Of a stretch of DNA of 37,712 nucleotides, positions 34,653 through 37,712 are shown piece after piece. The notes under the pieces are model-generated. The model did no database searches, was not told the origin of the DNA, and saw only the letters and a list, made by a program, of their open reading frames with translations. The position numbers and the translations under genes are program-made. Source of the stretch: an uncultured Prevotella sp. GTDB lineage: Bacteria; Bacteroidota; Bacteroidia; Bacteroidales; Bacteroidaceae. Where the stretch lies: the NCBI GenBank assembly GCA_944321645.1, contig CALUMB010000020.1, forward strand, positions 1 to 37,712, given 5' to 3'. Within the stretch, counting starts at the first letter, position 1. Every line of letters begins with the position of its first letter.

Positions 34653-34813
34653 AAAAAAAGTGCCTTATGTTTTTGTTTGTAGTGGTAAGTCTTCGCCTTG
34701 CCGCGCCCGCGCAACCGCACGAAACCCACGCCGGCGGCAGCGCAGCCTGCATTCCATAATATATAATAATGTGGCGGCAGCCGCAGCGCAGGCATCGCCC
34801 ACAACGCGACCCC

Positions 34814-34835
34814 GGCGCAGCCTAAAGCCTGCGCC
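34814..34835 (-). repeat. Hairpin in kduI leader
   Basis: GGCGCAG (34814-34820) pairs with CTGCGCC (34829-34835), close to the predicted transcription start of kduI. It could stabilise or regulate the long 5' leader. The leader 34660-34847 holds no convincing ORF. Confidence 0.4.
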
Positions 34836-34853
34836 ACCGCACGTTCCTAATGG

Positions 34854-34884
34854 CAAAGATACGTTTTTTCGCCCGACCCACAAA
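34854..34884 (-). promoter_or_regulatory. Promoter of kduI-kduD
   Basis: Minus-strand TATCTTTG (34854-34861) and TTTG (34881-34884) are spaced 19 bp. The predicted start is near 34847. Confidence 0.75.
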
Positions 34885-34976
34885 ATCATGCCGCCACTTT
34901 TTAGCGCGGCGGTAAGCAAATTTAGAAACTGTTTCAATTTTTTGTCCAATGGGTGGCGTAGGTTTCCGCCATGTCA

Positions 34977-35031
34977 TTTTGTTGCCGTTCGACAGAGCTT
35001 AGCGGACTAAACGGCAGGAGCGGCAACAAAA
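34977..35031. repeat. Inverted repeat upstream of kduI promoter
   Basis: TTTTGTTGCCG (34977-34987) is perfectly complementary to CGGCAACAAAA (35021-35031). An alternative inner pairing is GCCGTT (34984-34989) with AACGGC (35010-35015). It lies about 95 bp upstream of the -33 box and may be a regulator site. The stretch 35032-35270 holds nothing recognisable. Confidence 0.5.
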
Positions 35032-35274
35032 GAAACAGCCGGAAAGGCACCGCAAGGCATGGAAAAACGCAGATGCAAGCCACTTAGACGGCCATTGCCG
35101 CAAAAAATCCAAACGCATCCTTAACCCAAAGCAGGCATCGCCCTTCAGCACGCACTGCCGCCCGGCCACCGACAGGGCCGCCTTGGGTGCGCCTACCAGC
35201 CGCGCCGAGCATTAACACTTTTAACTTAACGCCGCGCCGTATGCACCCCTCAGCGTAACGCGCTGGCCTTCAAC

Positions 35275-35410
35275 GCATTGCAAAACGCACCGTTCCAGCC
35301 TGCAAAACGCGCCACTTTAGCACGCGAAACGCCCCGTTTGGCAAGCCAAAACGGCACGTTTTGCTCCATGAAACGGACTTGTGTTAAAACCGACGTGGCG
35401 CATGGCCGTT
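35275..35410 (-). repeat. Dispersed intergenic repeat, copy 4 (inverted)
   Basis: Read on the minus strand it has GCnnnCTGGAACGG followed by GTTTTGCAATGC, aligning with the hairpin section of copy 1 (484-514). A hairpin CCGTTT-T-GGC/GCC-AAACGG is visible. It is more diverged than copies 1-3. From 35411 to about 35640 there is no recognisable gene. Confidence 0.5.
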
Positions 35411-35721
35411 TTTAGTTGCATATCCGCAAGTAAGCCGCACGGCCGCTGGCAGGCACGTACACTTGGCTTTGGATGTCCACGCAATGCCTCATCGCAAATG
35501 CCAGGCACGGCCTCGAACCAACCGGGAAAATCTGCTGACCCAATTTTTGCACCTGCGATAAGATAAAGTTTAAGGGCAATGGGGAGCAGGCAATAAAACA
35601 TCAGCCACAAAAAGCAAACGTGCTTTTTTGATGGCATAAACAATTAAGGCCAAGGAGAAGCAAGGCATACTGCTCTTGTCTCTCCCCGGCCCGCAATCTG
35701 CCTGGCTATATCCGCCTGGCC

Positions 35722-35877
35722 TTACTTGCCGTGGTGCTCGCTCGAAACAGACAGCTTCTTGCGACCCTTGGCGCGGCGTGCAGCAAGCACACGGCGACCG
35801 TTTTTGGTTGACATCCTCTCGCGGAAACCGTGCTTGTTCACTCTCCTCCTGTTGTGCGGCTGAAATGTTCTTTTCAT
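35722..35877 (-). CDS. rpmH: 50S ribosomal protein L34
   Basis: 51 residues, too short for common ORF cut-offs. The start [20 protein letters not shown], then [25 protein letters not shown], is the L34 signature. It is a small basic protein of the large subunit. rnpA, its usual partner in many bacteria, is not adjacent here. Sequence 35640-35720 just downstream contains imperfect complementary segments (GGAGAAGCAAG with CTTGTCTCTCC), possibly a terminator. Confidence 0.97.
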   Translation of the reverse strand: MKRTFQPHNRRRVNKHGFRERMSTKNGRRVLAARRAKGRKKLSVSSEHHGK

Positions 35878-35919
35878 TGTTATATATTATTTTCGTTATT
35901 GTTTGCTCGCTTTGGGGTG

Positions 35920-35950
35920 CAAAAGTACGTATTTTTTTTCAATTGGCCAA
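35920..35950 (-). promoter_or_regulatory. rpmH promoter
   Basis: Minus-strand TACTTTTG (35920-35927) matches TAnnTTTG. TTG at 35948-35950 is 20 bp upstream. The gap 35951-36206 behind it holds no recognisable gene. Confidence 0.7.
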
Positions 35951-36206
35951 GCCTAACGGCTCTTTTTAGGCTAAACTTCGGACTTTTTTGCCGCTTTGGC
36001 ACTATAAAATGCGGGCTGTCGAGCCTTTGGCGCCACACTGTACGCGCCGACTGCGCTTTTCGGGGCGTCAGGTTGGTGCGTTGCAGAAAAATTCGTTGCC
36101 CAATACAAGAGCAGCCCCATGTCTTCGCATCTCCATCGGAAACACCGGCGAACCATCGCCCCAAGAACTTGGACGGGATGGCAAGCAATTTGGCTTAAGC
36201 AAGACA

Positions 36207-36240
36207 AAGGCGAAGACCGAATTGCTTCAATCTTCGCCTT
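36207..36240 (-). terminator. Terminator of tRNA-Pro(CGG)
   Basis: AAGGCGAAGA (36207-36216) pairs perfectly with TCTTCGCCTT (36231-36240). On the minus strand TTTGTCTT follows. It lies just 3' of the tRNA. Confidence 0.8.
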
Positions 36241-36243
36241 CAG

Positions 36244-36316
36244 TCGGGATGAGGCGACTCGAACGCCCGACCCCTACGTCCCGAACGTAGTGCGCTACCA
36301 ACTGCGCTACATCCCG
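36244..36316 (-). tRNA. tRNA-Pro (CGG)
   Basis: Complete cloverleaf on the minus strand. Acceptor CGGGATG/CATCCCG, D-arm GCGC/GCGC, and anticodon arm CTACG-TTCGGGA-CGTAG with anticodon CGG. T-loop GCGTTCGAGTCGC. No CCA is encoded. Confidence 0.95.
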
Positions 36317-36334
36317 CTGCCTTAAAAGCGAGTG

Positions 36335-36342
36335 CAAAGGTA
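36335..36342 (-). promoter_or_regulatory. -7 box of tRNA-Pro(CGG)
   Basis: Minus-strand TACCTTTG lies 19 bp before the tRNA. No -33 box at the usual distance is evident. Confidence 0.6.
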
Positions 36343-36383
36343 CGGTTTTTTTTTCAAACTCGTGCATTTTTTCCAAAAAAAAA

Positions 36384-36415
36384 TTTGCCGATGCAGAAAA
36401 ATATCCCTACCTTTG
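36384..36415 (+). promoter_or_regulatory. Promoter of tRNA-Phe
   Basis: TTTG (36384-36387) and TACCTTTG (36408-36415) are spaced 20 bp, 21 bp before the tRNA. It is divergent from the tRNA-Pro(CGG) promoter. Confidence 0.75.
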
Positions 36416-36436
36416 CACCCGCAAACAAGAAATGAT

Positions 36437-36509
36437 GGTGCCATAGCTCAGTTGGTAGAGCAAAGGACTGAAAATCCTTGTGTCCCCGGTTCGATTCCTG
36501 GTGGTACCA
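36437..36509 (+). tRNA. tRNA-Phe (GAA)
   Basis: Complete cloverleaf. Acceptor GGTGCCA/TGGTACC with one G-U, D-arm GCTC/GAGC, and anticodon arm AAGGA-CTGAAAA-TCCTT with anticodon GAA. T-arm CCCGGTTCGATTCCTGG. No CCA is encoded. The AT-rich foreign segment begins just after it, so its 3' end is the probable integration site. Confidence 0.96.
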
Positions 36510-36519
36510 CTTGAAACTC

Positions 36520-36550
36520 AGAGAGTTACAGCAATGTAGCTCTCTTTTTT
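36520..36550 (+). terminator. Terminator after tRNA-Phe
   Basis: AGAGAGTTAC (36520-36529) pairs with GTAGCTCTCT (36536-36545), a 10-bp stem with one G-U and a 6-nt loop. A T-run to 36550 follows. Confidence 0.85.
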
Positions 36551-36584
36551 ATTGTCTTTACTACTTGTTTGAGCAGTAATTTGA

Positions 36585-36614
36585 ACGGTTTGTTTAAACC
36601 ATAGTTTAAACCGT
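36585..36614. repeat. Twin GTTTAAAC palindromes inside an inverted repeat
   Basis: ACGGTTT (36585-36591) and AAACCGT (36608-36614) are complementary. Between and overlapping them are two identical 8-bp palindromes GTTTAAAC (36592-36599 and 36604-36611). It sits at the start of the integrase-like frame and may be a recombinase or repressor site. Confidence 0.55.
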
Positions 36615-36918
36615 GGCAATTACAGTAAAAGCAGTTTGTTACAAGTCTAAGGTACTTAGTAACAATGAATCACCTCTAATGTTGAGAGTGACAAAAGACA
36701 GAAAGCTGAAATATGTCAGTCTGGGCATATCTCTTAATCCTGCACATTGGGACTTCTCCAAGAATGAGCCAAAGACAGATTGCCCCAACCGTGAATACAT
36801 CGAAATGCTAATAGCTATACTCGTAGTGGTCTTTATCGTGTTCCTCTGCATCAGTCCGCTTTATACAATAGGAATCTTTTGGATATTGGCTACAATTTAT
36901 TCTATGTTGATTCACTAA
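36613..36918 (+). pseudogene. Integrase N-terminal arm-binding domain fused to a hydrophobic tail
   Basis: 101 codons from a GTG at 36613. Residues 1 to about 64 (ITVKAVCYKSKVLSNNESPLMLRVTKDRKLKYVSLGI, LNPAHWDFSKNEPK) match the arm DNA-binding domain of Bacteroidota tyrosine integrases. Where the integrase should continue into its core-binding domain, the frame switches to a hydrophobic segment (LIAILVVVFIVFLCISPLY) and stops. This looks like a deletion or recombination remnant. Alternatively an ATG inside the frame (MLIAIL...) starts a separate 37-residue membrane peptide. Confidence 0.65.
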
Positions 36919-36923
36919 TACAG

Positions 36924-36988
36924 AAAGTGAATGTTTTGCTGATGCTCAATAAGTTAGCTTATTGGGATATATGCAGGACATTCACTTT
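36924..36988. repeat. Nested stem-loop upstream of recombinase
   Basis: AAAGTGAATGT (36924-36934) pairs with ACATTCACTTT (36978-36988). Inside, CAATAAG (36947-36953) pairs with CTTATTG (36958-36964). It includes GCTTATTGGGAT at 36957-36968, repeated downstream of the recombinase gene. Confidence 0.7.
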
Positions 36989-37016
36989 TATTGTCTAACT
37001 CTCAATACTGAACATT

Positions 37017-37604
37017 ATGAGCTTGAAATACAGCAACACAACGGCAGACTTCCTGCAATGGGATGAAGCTATGAACTTGATAAGAAAGCTATTCAAGGAC
37101 GGTAACTATAATATGAGTTTGCTAATCTCTTTGGGTTGCTTCTTTGGCTTGCGGATAAGTGACATACTTTCATTAAGGTGGAATCAGATACTCAATATGA
37201 GTGAGTTCACTATCATAGAACACAAGACTGGAAAGAAACGGACTATCCGCATTAACCCACAGTTGCAAAGGCATATTGCAGAATGTTACAAGGCTATCAA
37301 GCCATTAGGCAAAAGTTCCCCTATTTTGGTAAGTCAGAAAGGCACGGTCTATTCAATCCAACGGATAAACATAATTCTGAAAGAGCTGAAACAAAAGTAC
37401 AAATTGCATATAGGTAATTTCAGTTGCCATTCACTTAGAAAGACTTTTGGCAGACAGGTTTACAACATGAACAGTGAAAACTCTGAATTGGCATTAGTCA
37501 AACTGATGGAGCTTTTCAATCATAGTTCTGTTGCCATCACCAAACGCTATCTTGGATTAAGACAGGAAGAACTGTTGAATACATACGACTGCCTTAGCTT
37601 TTGA
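37017..37604 (+). CDS. Stand-alone tyrosine recombinase catalytic domain
   Basis: 195 residues. All catalytic residues of the family are visible: Arg46 (GLRISDIL), Lys70 (EHKTGKK), His138 and Arg141 (CHSLRKTFG), His169 (FNHSSVAITKRYLG) and nucleophile Tyr178. There is no arm or core-binding domain beyond a short N-terminal helix region, so it is about half the size of a normal integrase. Short recombinases of this type occur in Bacteroidota conjugative elements. It could be active alone or use the truncated arm domain encoded upstream. Codon use is AT-rich, as in the surrounding element. Confidence 0.88.
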   Translation: MSLKYSNTTADFLQWDEAMNLIRKLFKDGNYNMSLLISLGCFFGLRISDILSLRWNQILNMSEFTIIEHKTGKKRTIRINPQLQRHIAECYKAIKPLGKSSPILVSQKGTVYSIQRINIILKELKQKYKLHIGNFSCHSLRKTFGRQVYNMNSENSELALVKLMELFNHSSVAITKRYLGLRQEELLNTYDCLSF

Positions 37605-37612
37605 TTTTGGAG

Positions 37613-37665
37613 AGGTGGAAAATCTTAAAAATGGTTCTTATAGGGCTTATTGGGATTTTCCACCT
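37613..37665. repeat. Stem-loop downstream of recombinase
   Basis: AGGTGGAAAAT (37613-37623) pairs with ATTTTCCACCT (37655-37665). The 31-nt interior ends in GCTTATTGGGAT (37645-37656), the same 12-mer as at 36957-36968. No further gene is visible to the window end. Confidence 0.7.
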
Positions 37666-37712
37666 TACATAAAGCTGTTTTTCAGCAATAAAGAGCAAAT
37701 ATTTATCGTTTC

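Larger units (their letters stand above)
36510..37712 (+). mobile_element. Left edge of an integrated element at tRNA-Phe (partial)
   Basis: Immediately after tRNA-Phe the DNA turns visibly AT-rich and codon use shifts to A/T-ending codons, unlike the GC-rich chromosome to the left. It carries two tyrosine-recombinase-related frames. A tRNA gene next to a recombinase is the classic integration arrangement. The far end and the duplicated attachment site lie outside the window. Confidence 0.7.

Noticed and set aside
34653-34850. A riboswitch in the kduI leader
   Set aside because: Hairpins are present but no conserved aptamer core was recognisable.
35676-36198. Plus-strand frames over rpmH and its upstream region
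   Set aside because: They run antisense to the clearly recognisable L34 gene or through AT-rich promoter sequence and have no family features.

Overview
The window is chromosomal DNA of a GC-rich member of the Bacteroidales (Bacteroidota). I cannot fix the genus; the Prevotellaceae, Muribaculaceae or Alistipes range is plausible. The assignment rests on lineage-typical genes: DUF6242, DUF6089 and NigD-like lipoproteins, the type IX secretion components PorX and PorW, a fused SecDF, and the BamA-Skp-Skp-MurI cluster. It also rests on the promoters: many genes are preceded by TAnnTTTG (-7) with a TTG/TTTG box 18-20 bp upstream, which is the Bacteroidota sigma-A grammar.

Layout. Positions 1-76 hold a truncated tRNA-Leu. 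Then follows a 1.2 kb gene-free stretch with a structured dispersed repeat, a heptamer tandem repeat and a strong promoter driving a probable small RNA of about 180 nt. From 1303 to 10724 there is a plus-strand envelope cluster: DUF6242 lipoprotein, DUF6089 barrel, uppS, bamA, three skp/ompH paralogues, murI and a zinc alcohol dehydrogenase. These supply undecaprenyl carrier, D-glutamate and outer-membrane protein assembly. After tRNA-Pro(GGG) and tRNA-Arg(CCT) comes rbfA with a LolC/E-type permease, then a metallo-beta-lactamase-fold lipoprotein.

From 14486 to 32268 nearly everything is on the minus strand. In transcription order this includes: rhomboid protease and a membrane-anchored EEP phosphatase; secDF; aroA, porW, porX and tsaE; efp; a glycosyltransferase; radC; and a NigD-like lipoprotein, ECF sigma factor and a protein with an anti-sigma-like N-terminus and an outer-membrane barrel C-terminus. 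HU follows at 32498 on plus, then kduI-kduD, ribosomal protein L34 (rpmH), tRNA-Pro(CGG) and tRNA-Phe. After tRNA-Phe the DNA becomes AT-rich and carries a fragmentary integrase N-terminus and a complete stand-alone tyrosine recombinase catalytic domain. This is the edge of an integrated element that runs off the window.

The most unusual non-coding signals are four. First, a 79-bp near-perfect palindrome between tRNA-Arg and rbfA forms two mirror-image promoters. Second, a four-copy family of intergenic repeats has hairpin arms that covary between copies. Third, there is the promoter-driven RNA at about 900-1075. Fourth, two similar stem-loops sharing a 12-bp direct repeat flank the recombinase gene. 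No complete unknown defence or biosynthetic system is visible. All statements come from reading the sequence; no database search was run.
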